Source: Prevotella sp. UBA6447
GTDB taxonomy: Bacteria > Bacteroidota > Bacteroidia > Bacteroidales > Bacteroidaceae
DNA: 31,645 bases
Direction: 5' to 3'
NCBI GenBank assembly: GCA_002437115.1
Contig: DJOD01000020.1
Span: 1-31,645 of the forward strand
A program made the position numbers and the translations under genes. Numbering within the stretch: position 1 is the first letter of the stretch; every line of letters starts with the position of its first letter. The notes beneath the pieces are model-generated. The model was not told where the DNA came from and did no database searches. It saw only the letters and a list, made by a program, of their open reading frames with translations. Of the stretch, positions 15,020 to 23,458 are shown one piece after another.

Positions 15020-16405
15020 ATGAAGCAAATAGCATATATGGCCCTATTGGCACTAACGCTGTTGTCAGCCAGCTGTGGCAATGGGGCGAGGAAGGATTTT
15101 AACAGGCTTTTAGTGGAGCTGGCAGACAACGACCATACCATCGACTGCAACGATTGGCAAAAGATTGCCGAATTCTTGGATCGCAACAAAGCCCATTTTA
15201 AGGAGTTTTACGACCACGGGCAGATTGATGTGGACGTGGTGAAGGACTATATTGGCGATTTTTTTGATCGTCGCCGCCCCAGCAAGCATATTGATTTTGT
15301 GGGCATAGGCGGAAAGCAACCCACTTTTCACATCTACCTGGAACGTAGCGGATCAATGGGGCCTTATGATAGTCGAAATGGTGACGGGGCGTTTCGCGCG
15401 GCGGTCATGGCTCTGCAAAACAACTTGCCGGGAAAGGTGACTCTTGATAGCGTGGGAGAGAAAGGCTATACGGACTTCCGACAGATATTCGACAAAATTC
15501 TCAACCAGACTACAGACGACCAGGTGAGCATCCTGGTTACAGACCTCATCTATTCGGTTAAGAATATGCAAGGAGTCAATCCACGGCGTGTGTTTAGCGA
15601 GATTGAAGGCATGACCAATGCCGTCTTCAAGGACGAGGTGAAACGCAAGTCGTTGCTGGTGGTGCGCATGATGGGTTCGTATGACGGACCTTATTATAGT
15701 TACGACAACACCGTCAAGCCGTTTGCGGGGCGAAGGCCCTACTACATCATTATCGTTGCATCAAACGACAATATGGTAAGGCTTACACACGACGCTACTC
15801 TGCGTTCTTTTGCCGACATGGAACGAATGCGTGGATACGACAACATGTGCCTCATGACGGCAGATGAGCTTTACAAGCCCTATTACTCGTTCTTGTTGAG
15901 CAACAGAGACGTGCGTGGCCGCTTTCGGCCAGAGCGGGGGCAGGACAGCCGTGTACATGACCTCACTGACATTATGCCCGACCGCAACTCCGGCGACGTG
16001 CGTTTGGTTTTGGCCGTTGACCTTAGTCATCTTTTCATAGACCAACGTTATCTGTTGGATGTGAGTAATTATAAGGTGAAAGCCGACGATGACGTACGCA
16101 TCAAGGCCATTAGGAAGATAGACAAGGCGGACATCACACCGACCGAGAAGAAGTATCTTGGAACGGCTACGCATATCTTTGTGTTGCAGGCTCCAAAGAT
16201 TACCCATCGACAAGAGGTGGAAATCAAGCTCCTCAACCGGTTGCCGCAGTGGATAACGGCTTCGTCAACCGATAGTGACATCACACCAGATGGCGTGACT
16301 ACTTTTGGCTTGAGATATCTTTTGGGAGGCATCTTTAACAGCTATAACCGCAACGCAGACGATGATCATGCATATTTTGAACTTGAATTAGAACTTGATA
16401 AATGA
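15020..16405 (+). CDS. Lipoprotein with a von Willebrand A-like domain
   Basis: This 461-residue protein has a signal peptide II: hydrophobic 5-17 and lipobox-like SAS before Cys19. After an alpha-rich stretch (20-90), residues from about 100 look like a vWA domain. HIYLERSGSM stands where the metal-binding DxSxS motif belongs (Glu108, Ser110, Ser112). GYTDF gives a candidate third-loop Thr151, and SILVTDL a candidate Asp175. The first aspartate is replaced by Glu. The C-terminal half (about 330-461) is beta-rich and unassigned. vWA domains bind partner proteins, often via a divalent metal. The next gene overlaps by 4 bp (ATGA), and this is the first of six co-directional genes, so it is probably the envelope-facing adhesive part of that system. 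The vWA call is from motif reading, not a search. Confidence 0.68.
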   Translation: MKQIAYMALLALTLLSASCGNGARKDFNRLLVELADNDHTIDCNDWQKIAEFLDRNKAHFKEFYDHGQIDVDVVKDYIGDFFDRRRPSKHIDFVGIGGKQPTFHIYLERSGSMGPYDSRNGDGAFRAAVMALQNNLPGKVTLDSVGEKGYTDFRQIFDKILNQTTDDQVSILVTDLIYSVKNMQGVNPRRVFSEIEGMTNAVFKDEVKRKSLLVVRMMGSYDGPYYSYDNTVKPFAGRRPYYIIIVASNDNMVRLTHDATLRSFADMERMRGYDNMCLMTADELYKPYYSFLLSNRDVRGRFRPERGQDSRVHDLTDIMPDRNSGDVRLVLAVDLSHLFIDQRYLLDVSNYKVKADDDVRIKAIRKIDKADITPTEKKYLGTATHIFVLQAPKITHRQEVEIKLLNRLPQWITASSTDSDITPDGVTTFGLRYLLGGIFNSYNRNADDDHAYFELELELDK

Positions 16406-16845
16406 AAAATGCATTATGTTTGGGCATTGGGTTGTTGGTAACACTTCTCTTTATGCTTTCTCCATCCTCGGTATTTGAGGCTGGCTTCTACGAGACAGAG
16501 TTCTCCAATGAGATGTACAATGAGAATCTCTATCTTGTGGTAGCTGTTGTTACGGCAGCCGTATCATGGGGGGCGGCTGCGTTATTTTACTATGTGATTA
16601 ATAGTGTCAGTTTCAGCCGATGGTACCATTGGCTTGTCACTATGTGCGCGGCCTCGTTGTTGACTGTGGCCATAGACTACATGTATCCTAACAGTGTGTT
16701 CTCTGATTTGGGCTACGACTTCACGTCGCAGTTGGCAAGTTTTTGTCTCTTTAACTTTGTCGTGGCGGCATTTTTTTTTGTGCTGGCCAGTTTTTCCATG
16801 CGTTGGTGGAGTTCCAATTGTCGACATACGCCCATACCTGAATGA
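16402..16845 (+). CDS. Four-helix membrane protein of the cluster
   Basis: This is a 147-residue protein with four predicted membrane helices (about 3-20, 42-66, 74-93, 109-132), no recognisable family and no catalytic motif. Its ATG overlaps the stop of the vWA-like lipoprotein gene by 4 bp, so translation is probably coupled and the two products are likely used together at the membrane. A 20-residue acidic loop with FYETEFSNEMYNE lies between helices 1 and 2. 140 bp without an obvious promoter separate it from the tubulin-like gene; that gap holds only a short TGAGA/TCTCA hairpin at 16889-16902. Confidence 0.65.
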   Translation: MKNALCLGIGLLVTLLFMLSPSSVFEAGFYETEFSNEMYNENLYLVVAVVTAAVSWGAAALFYYVINSVSFSRWYHWLVTMCAASLLTVAIDYMYPNSVFSDLGYDFTSQLASFCLFNFVVAAFFFVLASFSMRWWSSNCRHTPIPE

Positions 16846-16985
16846 CGGTGGGATGAACTTCATGGCAATACAAAGGGAATTGTCTTGATGAGAGTGGTCT
16901 CATACTTCCCAATGATGCAGGTGGCGTGATGTTCTATGTTGCGTCTGGTTCACAATGAAGTAATCTCTAAAAGTGTAAAAGTTTT

Positions 16986-18530
16986 ATGCGATTGTTCCTT
17001 TTTCTTGTAGGTGGTACAGGCTCGCGGGTCATGCGGCCGCTTATCATGCAGTTTGCTGCTGGCATTCATCCTATGGATGAGGCGGGATGCCCCATTCCCT
17101 TGGAAGTGATACCCATTATCGTGGATCCACACAAGGCGAATGAAGATTTGAAGCGCACCGAGAACTTGTTGCGCTGGTATCGTTCCATCAGGCAGGTGCT
17201 TTACGGGACGAAAGCGGATGTGACAAAAGGTTTTTTCTCAGTGAAAATATCTACGTTGAGCGATGTGTTGCCTGCTGGATCACCACTCAATGACACATTC
17301 CTATTTAACTTGGGAACGATAGAGTCGAAGAAGTTTCAAGACTTCATCTCCTTCAATACACTCGACACGGCCAACCAAACTCTGTGTTCGATGCTGTTCT
17401 CCAAAGAACAGTTGCAGACAAAAATGGACATAGGGTTTGTGGGATCGCCCAATATTGGCTCCGTGGCCCTCAACCAGTTTAAGGACAGCGAGGAGTTCAA
17501 GCAGTTTTCCAACGTCTTCCAAAGAAGCGACCGCATCTTCATCGTGTCGTCGATCTTTGGCGGCACGGGTGCGGCGGGCTATCCCATCATCGTGAAGAAC
17601 ATTCGCAATGCGGCCAGCAACGCCACCATCAACAACCGGGGTGACCTGCGCGATGCCAAGATTGGGGCACTGACAGTGCTACCTTATTTCAATGTCCAGC
17701 AAGACGAGAACAGCCCTATCTCGCGTGCAGATTTCATATCAAAGACTAAGTCTGCGCTTTTTTATTACCACGACAACCTAACGGGGTTGCACCAGGGAGG
17801 GGTCGATTTGCCCATGTCGAAAATCAATGCTTGTTATTATTTGGGCGATGAGGTGCCATCTACGCCTTATTTTAATGATCCTGGTGGCAATGGTCAACGT
17901 AATGATGCCCATGTGGTCGAATACGTGGGAGCTTTGTCTGTTATCGACTTCCTTTCTATCCCAGATAATCAGTTAGTTACACGGGACGGTAATGCGCAAA
18001 ACCCCATATACAAAGAATATGGCTTGGCAAACGACAAGCAGACGCTCTCGCTGAAAGACTTTGGGGCGGCAACGCGCCAACATGTAAACAAGTCTATGGT
18101 CAAATTCTATTTGGCTTACCAGTATATCACCAACCAGTTTGGCAAGGACTTGGGTCGCGGATATACGCAGGATAAGCCGGAAATTGTCCAAGGCTTTCTT
18201 TCCACCAGTTTCTATAATACGCTGACCTCTGATTTCTTTGTGGCTTATCGCATGTGGCTTAGGGAATTGGCGGGCAACCAACGCAGTTTCCAGCCGTTTA
18301 ATTTGCTTTCCGTCCAGATGGCAGACGCCATCAATGATGTAGCACCAAAGAAGAGCTTTTTTGGTGGGGAAATCTCTTATAAGACGCTCTTGAGTGCGCT
18401 CAACAAGCGGTCTCAAGTTGCTGTTAAGGCTGGTCGATTCCATTCGGGAGAGATCGCGCTTCGCTTTTTTTCACTTCTCGATGAGGCTCTTGATGGTCTG
18501 GTTGAGGAAAAGTACAATGGTTTAGTTTAG
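16986..18530 (+). CDS. Tubulin/FtsZ-superfamily-like protein
   Basis: This is a 514-residue protein without signal peptide. It opens FLFLVGGTGSRVMRPL (GGTGS at 9-13), like the first nucleotide loop of the bacterial 'tubulin-like' (Tubulin_2) family. A second glycine loop, FIVSSIFGGTGAAGYP (GGTG at 192-195), follows a beta strand, where FtsZ and tubulin have the GGGTGSG signature. Between them EVIPIIVDPHK could end a second strand. This order and spacing fit a tubulin-superfamily GTPase fold. Known relatives form filaments or membrane-associated assemblies; whether this one binds GTP or polymerises is unknown. The second loop lacks the first Gly and the Ser of the classic motif. The next gene starts 2 bp after its stop, so the two are almost certainly translated from one message. 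Confidence 0.7.
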   Translation: MRLFLFLVGGTGSRVMRPLIMQFAAGIHPMDEAGCPIPLEVIPIIVDPHKANEDLKRTENLLRWYRSIRQVLYGTKADVTKGFFSVKISTLSDVLPAGSPLNDTFLFNLGTIESKKFQDFISFNTLDTANQTLCSMLFSKEQLQTKMDIGFVGSPNIGSVALNQFKDSEEFKQFSNVFQRSDRIFIVSSIFGGTGAAGYPIIVKNIRNAASNATINNRGDLRDAKIGALTVLPYFNVQQDENSPISRADFISKTKSALFYYHDNLTGLHQGGVDLPMSKINACYYLGDEVPSTPYFNDPGGNGQRNDAHVVEYVGALSVIDFLSIPDNQLVTRDGNAQNPIYKEYGLANDKQTLSLKDFGAATRQHVNKSMVKFYLAYQYITNQFGKDLGRGYTQDKPEIVQGFLSTSFYNTLTSDFFVAYRMWLRELAGNQRSFQPFNLLSVQMADAINDVAPKKSFFGGEISYKTLLSALNKRSQVAVKAGRFHSGEIALRFFSLLDEALDGLVEEKYNGLV

Positions 18531-18532
18531 TC

Positions 18533-21500
18533 ATGAGTAAAATTCTTTCATACAACAAAAAGGTGTCAGGTGAAGGATGGATACCTCTTACCAACCAATA
18601 TAGTGCCGATGAGATTAACATGATAGAGGATCCTAATGGCGGTCTCTCGGTACAACCCCGTACAGCCATACCTTCACCTTTCGCGCAGATGGACTTGGTG
18701 AAGAATGCGTTCAGACGCTTATCCATGAATCCTCGGCTCAATGGTGAGCTTATGGATGAACGTTTGGTTGGCAATGCGTTGGATGTTGCTCAGTTGTTCT
18801 TCAACTTGCCGGAGCTCTCTTCAATGTTGCATGTGGTTGAGTGGAACAAGGCGACCGCACTCCAAGCCTTGCAAGGTAATCCGAACCATCGGTTGCTGGG
18901 CGATACCATAGCCATGTTCCTTGAGCAGGACAAGGAGGCGTTTAACTTTGATCGCATGGACAGGCTTTATTTCTTGGTGTATGGCAATCAGGTTATAGGC
19001 GGCACATCGCCAGTTACGCTCTTCATGGCTACTCCCAATGCGTGTGTAGGGCAATATGAAATCCCTGTTGAACAGAACGTTAATATCTTTGATCTCACAC
19101 GACCGCTTTACATGCGTGAACCCAAGTTCGTGAAATGTTTCTATGCGCTTTTCACGGCTTATCCAGAACTAAAAAATCTTTGTGGGGAAGTGAATGCATA
19201 CCTCATTACATGTTTTGACATGCTCTCCCCAGGATTGCAAAGGGAAATACTGACGGACATAGGAACCCCAACAGCCATGGATTTGAGTAGCCAAGACCGC
19301 GCCTTACAGTTTCTTTCTGCCAATTTTGAGCAGGCTGACGGAGGCATCGAGGCACTTGGCGTTCCTTTCTATTGTGCTCGTCCTGCTGACATACAAGAGG
19401 CTATCCAAAAGAGCGACTTCTTGATTGATCCAACCATTCAGCCAGAAGGCGAACGCTTGCCCCTTGTGTTGCAGAACCATCTCAATGCCCCGCAAGCCGA
19501 CCCGTTTAGGTACATCACGGCCAATTGGGATGACTTGATTGACATTAAGCCTGCTGATTATGCACCTGAACCTGATAAACGTATCTTGCCAGCCACATCG
19601 CACCAGTACCCCTGGCTCACGGCTGCCGACTTTTTCCAGCCGGCACTCATCAAGCTTGATTATACGATGGACCGCAATTGCTTCTTTGACGGCAATTTGT
19701 CGATGGGGAGCCGTGAGACCGATGCCAACGATTTTCTTTTGCCACTTAGTAAAACCTACTTTAAATACTTCACCACGCAAGACCTTATGGGAACCATTGG
19801 TGGCCGTCCTCGATTTGAGTTGGTGCATACGCAGAGTGGCCGACAAGAAATGGTGAAGGCCATCTTGAGAGTGCCAGTGCAAAAGGTAGGCCATTTCATC
19901 ACATTGGAGCGCACCTACATTCCAGCCGTAGGCATGGATATGCGTTATGACATCGACAACGACCGTGGACGTTTGCTGACGGTTCCTTTCTCAATCAGCA
20001 TCTTCCCGTTTGTGAGGACAAATACCTTGAAGCAATACAATGTACAGTTGGTTGACCGGGCTTTGGGACTGATGGAAAATTGTCATCTGCACCTTCATTT
20101 CCACAAACAAGGAAGTCATGTGGCATCAGACAAACTGCTGCCGACCGTGAAACGATCAAGGTCGTTGAAGAGCGAGAAGCGCGTGGGGGCAGACTATTAT
20201 CGTTTGGCAGAGCTTTTCGACTATGTGATGGTCTCCTTGACCGACGAACGCCAGGCTTTGGTTTGTGAAGGCGTGGTTTGTCCCCGTTGGCCCGTTTATG
20301 TGGAAGGGCACGACGCGTTTGCTTTTGCTGTTGATTTCGGCACGACGAATACCCATGTGGAATGTATGCGACAAGGGCAGATGCCTGAACCACTCTGCGT
20401 CAGTTCGGATGCCAAGGAACGGTTGGTGGCCACGCTCTACAACGGCGAGCACATCCTTTATGATGTCATGTTGAAACAGGAATTCTTGCCCAAGGACATA
20501 GGAGGTGATTATGGTTTTCCGCAGCGAACCGTACTTTCTGAGAGCGAGCGTCTTGATGCTGAGAATGTGGATGAGATAGTGGCACTGGGCGACGCCAACA
20601 TTCCTTTCACCTATGAGAAAGAGTCTATAGGTTACGGAAACCGAATAGTCCCAAACTTAAAGTGGTCGACCAAGATAGCCACGTCGAAACGTGTGCGTGC
20701 CTATTTGACGGAATTGGCACTCTTGATGCGAACCAAGGTGTTGCTTGAGAATGGTGACATCAGCAAGACTCGTTTGGTGTGGTTTTACCCATTGGCGATG
20801 AAAGTGGGCAATGTTCGCAAAATGAATGAAATGTGGCACAAGACCTTTTCTGAGGTGTTTGGTTTCGAGCCAGATGAGCACAGCCTTATCCAGATGCCTG
20901 AGTCGGTAGCTCCGTATTATTTCTACAGGGCAAGTAGCCAGTTCCGTGGTTCTGCTTCCACGGTGGCTTCCATCGATATTGGTGGCGGGTCGAGCGATGT
21001 GGCGGTCTTCGAGTCTAACGCACAGCAACCCACCATTCTCTCCTCGTTCCGCTTCGCTGCCAACGTCCTCTTTGGCGACGGCTTTTCTGAGGTACCCCAT
21101 GGCGACACCAATCCTATGTTGCTGAAATATGTGGATTACTTCAAAAGGCTGTTTGATGCAGACGATGACCGTTATGGAGAGTTGAACGGGATTCTCGAAG
21201 ATATCACTGCTAAGCGCAAGAGCGAGGACATCAACGCTTTCCTCTTCTCCGTGGTGGGTAATAAGGCAGTGGGAGGCAATGATGTGTTTTCCTACAATTT
21301 GCGGCTCAATGAGGATGGCCATTTGAAGGTGGTGTTCATTTATTTCTATGCAGCCCTTATCTATTACGTGGCTCGCATGATGCGACACCGCCATTTTGTC
21401 AAGCCTCGTTCAGTGATGTTTTCTGGCACAGGTTCCAAGGTTCTCGACATTGTGGGCAGCAAGCGCGATCTTGACTTGATTTCTCAAGCTATCTTTGAAC

Positions 21501-22009
21501 GGGTCTATGGAGAGCGTTACGATGCCGACGGCTTTTCTGTCGTCATGGAGCGCAAGGAACCTAAGCAGATAACATGTCGTGGGGCACTCATGCAGGTGCG
21601 CGATGCCAACGGGTGTGCCAGCATCGACCAGCTCAACAGGTTGATGGACGGAATCGACAATCACGTGAAGTACAACTATTCGGCCATTGCCAAGGAAGAC
21701 CTAACCTATGCCGACATGGACATTCCTGCTGTTCGTCAGCAGATTGTAGATGCTGTCAGGGAGTTCAACAATTTCTTTAGTCAGTTGTGCGATGACCTGC
21801 GTGTGGTAGACCGTTTCCTTGTCGATAACCAGAGTCTTGTCAAGTTCAAGCAACTGGTTAACCGAGATCTTAATCACCACTTGGTCAACGGATGGAACTA
21901 CGTCAACAAGGATGCTACTGACCATAATGCCTCCGACCGTATAGAAGATACAGTGTTCTTCTATCCCATCATAGGCAGTATACGTGACAACTTGATAAAT
22001 AATTTGTAA
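18533..22009 (+). CDS. Large protein with an actin/Hsp70-type ATPase core
   Basis: This 1158-residue cytoplasmic protein carries the three actin/Hsp70 nucleotide motifs in order: phosphate 1 DFGTTNTHVE at 601-610, phosphate 2 DIGGGSSDVAVFE at 815-827, and the adenosine motif SGTGSKVLD from about 964. The ATPase core thus spans roughly 595-1010. The N-terminal 590 residues match no family I recognise; RLYFLVYGNQVIGG and a proline-rich stretch are visible. A helical tail (about 1040-1158) has charged, coiled-coil-like character. Large actin/Hsp70-like proteins of this size recall SrfB, but I cannot confirm homology. It lies 2 bp after the tubulin-like gene and 2 bp before the coiled-coil gene, so a shared complex is likely. 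Confidence 0.75.
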   Translation: MSKILSYNKKVSGEGWIPLTNQYSADEINMIEDPNGGLSVQPRTAIPSPFAQMDLVKNAFRRLSMNPRLNGELMDERLVGNALDVAQLFFNLPELSSMLHVVEWNKATALQALQGNPNHRLLGDTIAMFLEQDKEAFNFDRMDRLYFLVYGNQVIGGTSPVTLFMATPNACVGQYEIPVEQNVNIFDLTRPLYMREPKFVKCFYALFTAYPELKNLCGEVNAYLITCFDMLSPGLQREILTDIGTPTAMDLSSQDRALQFLSANFEQADGGIEALGVPFYCARPADIQEAIQKSDFLIDPTIQPEGERLPLVLQNHLNAPQADPFRYITANWDDLIDIKPADYAPEPDKRILPATSHQYPWLTAADFFQPALIKLDYTMDRNCFFDGNLSMGSRETDANDFLLPLSKTYFKYFTTQDLMGTIGGRPRFELVHTQSGRQEMVKAILRVPVQKVGHFITLERTYIPAVGMDMRYDIDNDRGRLLTVPFSISIFPFVRTNTLKQYNVQLVDRALGLMENCHLHLHFHKQGSHVASDKLLPTVKRSRSLKSEKRVGADYYRLAELFDYVMVSLTDERQALVCEGVVCPRWPVYVEGHDAFAFAVDFGTTNTHVECMRQGQMPEPLCVSSDAKERLVATLYNGEHILYDVMLKQEFLPKDIGGDYGFPQRTVLSESERLDAENVDEIVALGDANIPFTYEKESIGYGNRIVPNLKWSTKIATSKRVRAYLTELALLMRTKVLLENGDISKTRLVWFYPLAMKVGNVRKMNEMWHKTFSEVFGFEPDEHSLIQMPESVAPYYFYRASSQFRGSASTVASIDIGGGSSDVAVFESNAQQPTILSSFRFAANVLFGDGFSEVPHGDTNPMLLKYVDYFKRLFDADDDRYGELNGILEDITAKRKSEDINAFLFSVVGNKAVGGNDVFSYNLRLNEDGHLKVVFIYFYAALIYYVARMMRHRHFVKPRSVMFSGTGSKVLDIVGSKRDLDLISQAIFERVYGERYDADGFSVVMERKEPKQITCRGALMQVRDANGCASIDQLNRLMDGIDNHVKYNYSAIAKEDLTYADMDIPAVRQQIVDAVREFNNFFSQLCDDLRVVDRFLVDNQSLVKFKQLVNRDLNHHLVNGWNYVNKDATDHNASDRIEDTVFFYPIIGSIRDNLINNL

Positions 22010-22011
22010 GG

Positions 22012-22575
22012 ATGTTTGGCAGCAAGAATTATATGACAGAAGAGGATGTTGTCGCGATGATCAACCCTCTTCGTGAGCGCATCGACCAGTTGGAAACGCT
22101 TGTCAGGCAGCAGACATCTGCATTGAGCGCCCTTCGCGTTGCCGTTGATGAGGCCAAAGGGCAGATAGGGCAGTTACTGGATTCACACGTCGCCTTGCCT
22201 TCGTTGCCTGATGACAAGGTGGCAACAGGCCATGCGAGCGCGTCAGGTGAGTCATCTTTCCCTTCCACGTTCTATTTTTCCATGCCCTTGACAGAAGGGG
22301 TGTTTGTTGACGGAACCACAGAGGAGCGGGTTGGCAAGAGCATCTATCTGTTGCGCACAGACGATGGGTTGAACGGCCGCTTCGAGATGTTGTCAACCCC
22401 TGATGCCATTGCCACAGCCATGATTAGCGTAAGCCAGTTTGTGAAACCTGTCTGTCGTGTCGAAGGCAGCACCCATCGTCAGCCACATGGTGTCGTTACG
22501 CTTGAAAAGGGCGTGGCCCAGCAAGCTGGTGGTGTGTGGAAAGTGGTCAAGAAAGCTACAGTTCAGTTTCTTTAA
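22012..22575 (+). CDS. Small coiled-coil protein of the cluster
   Basis: This is a 187-residue protein starting 2 bp after the Hsp70-like gene. Residues about 9-58 form a heptad-rich coiled coil (DVVAMINPLRERIDQLETL and on), followed by a Ser/Asp-rich linker (59-82) and a C-terminal domain (83-187) with alternating hydrophobic strands (TFYFSMPLTEGVFVD, SIYLLRTDD, GRFEML). A coiled coil plus a compact domain beside an Hsp70-type ATPase recalls nucleotide-exchange factors such as GrpE in layout, but I see no GrpE signature. It may be an oligomerising adaptor for the ATPase. Function unknown. Confidence 0.65.
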   Translation: MFGSKNYMTEEDVVAMINPLRERIDQLETLVRQQTSALSALRVAVDEAKGQIGQLLDSHVALPSLPDDKVATGHASASGESSFPSTFYFSMPLTEGVFVDGTTEERVGKSIYLLRTDDGLNGRFEMLSTPDAIATAMISVSQFVKPVCRVEGSTHRQPHGVVTLEKGVAQQAGGVWKVVKKATVQFL

Positions 22576-22590
22576 GATTGTGTGCCAACC

Positions 22591-23445
22591 ATGGAAGTGA
22601 AATGCCCAAGATGTCGATTCCGTTTTGAGATGCCCGCAACACCTGGTGAAACCGTGCTCCAATGTTTTTGCCCACGGTGTGGTCACCCTTTTTCCTACGA
22701 CCTTTCCGCGACCCAAACTTCCCCTGAAGCCCCTATCGCTCCAAGAGACTCGTGCAACAGCGTGGAAGTCACCCCACCGCCCATTTCGCCTTACCGTGAG
22801 GAAGACGGCACGACTGACGACGATCTTGGCAAGCACCTTGACGAGGCGAGAGCGAATCGCTCGCTGCAAAAAGAGTCCGACGGCACCATCTTCAATTACT
22901 GTAGGGAAGGCCGTGAAGGCATTTCCGCCAGTGGCAGCACACCCCAGCGCGTCGTGATGGCACCTACTCCCGAAAAGAAGCATGGCTGTTTTCGTCGCTT
23001 TCTCCTTCTGATGGCGGGTCTTGCTGCGGCTGTCTTTTTGATGGTGCGTTATTGCGATTCAGAAAAACATTATTCTGCACATGATGTGAACGTGACTGAT
23101 GGCAGCCATCCCCACGATGCCTCAGGCCTCATAGTTGCCACACAGGGCAATGACGAGTATGCCGATTCGCTGGCAGAAGACGAAACTTCTTCCGACGAGG
23201 AACTGCCCTCATGGGTGGAAGGCTCCTGGCATGCCGACACGGAGTTTGGCAGCATCGACGTGACCATTGACGGCAACACCATCAGCGAGACAGATGAAGG
23301 AGAGACTTGCAAGGGTACCTTTCGCTATCGGCGAAACATCCTCTATTGTGATTTTGGCGACGGCCAGACGTATGAATACCGTCTTGACCCCGACAGCCGT
23401 CGCATTGACGCGGGGCAGGGCATCTACATGAGTAAGGCCGACTGA
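22591..23445 (+). CDS. Zinc-ribbon, single-pass membrane protein of the cluster
   Basis: This 284-residue protein starts with a two-knuckle zinc ribbon (CPRC at 5-8 and CPRC at 27-30) of the MJ0042/zinc-ribbon type. A Pro/Ser/Glu-rich, low-complexity stretch (40-125) is followed by one membrane helix (about 135-154) and a second acidic linker (HDASGL to SDEELPSW). A C-terminal beta-rich domain (about 208-284, GSWHADTEFGSIDVTIDGN) looks lipocalin- or META-like in pattern only. The ribbon would be cytoplasmic and the tail domain periplasmic. A GTG at 22582 is in frame; the ATG at 22591 puts the ribbon at the N-terminus. Last gene of the cluster; its stop lies 13 bp from the stop of the convergent lysozyme gene. 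Confidence 0.65.
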   Translation: MEVKCPRCRFRFEMPATPGETVLQCFCPRCGHPFSYDLSATQTSPEAPIAPRDSCNSVEVTPPPISPYREEDGTTDDDLGKHLDEARANRSLQKESDGTIFNYCREGREGISASGSTPQRVVMAPTPEKKHGCFRRFLLLMAGLAAAVFLMVRYCDSEKHYSAHDVNVTDGSHPHDASGLIVATQGNDEYADSLAEDETSSDEELPSWVEGSWHADTEFGSIDVTIDGNTISETDEGETCKGTFRYRRNILYCDFGDGQTYEYRLDPDSRRIDAGQGIYMSKAD

Positions 23446-23458
23446 CGGCCTCCTACTC

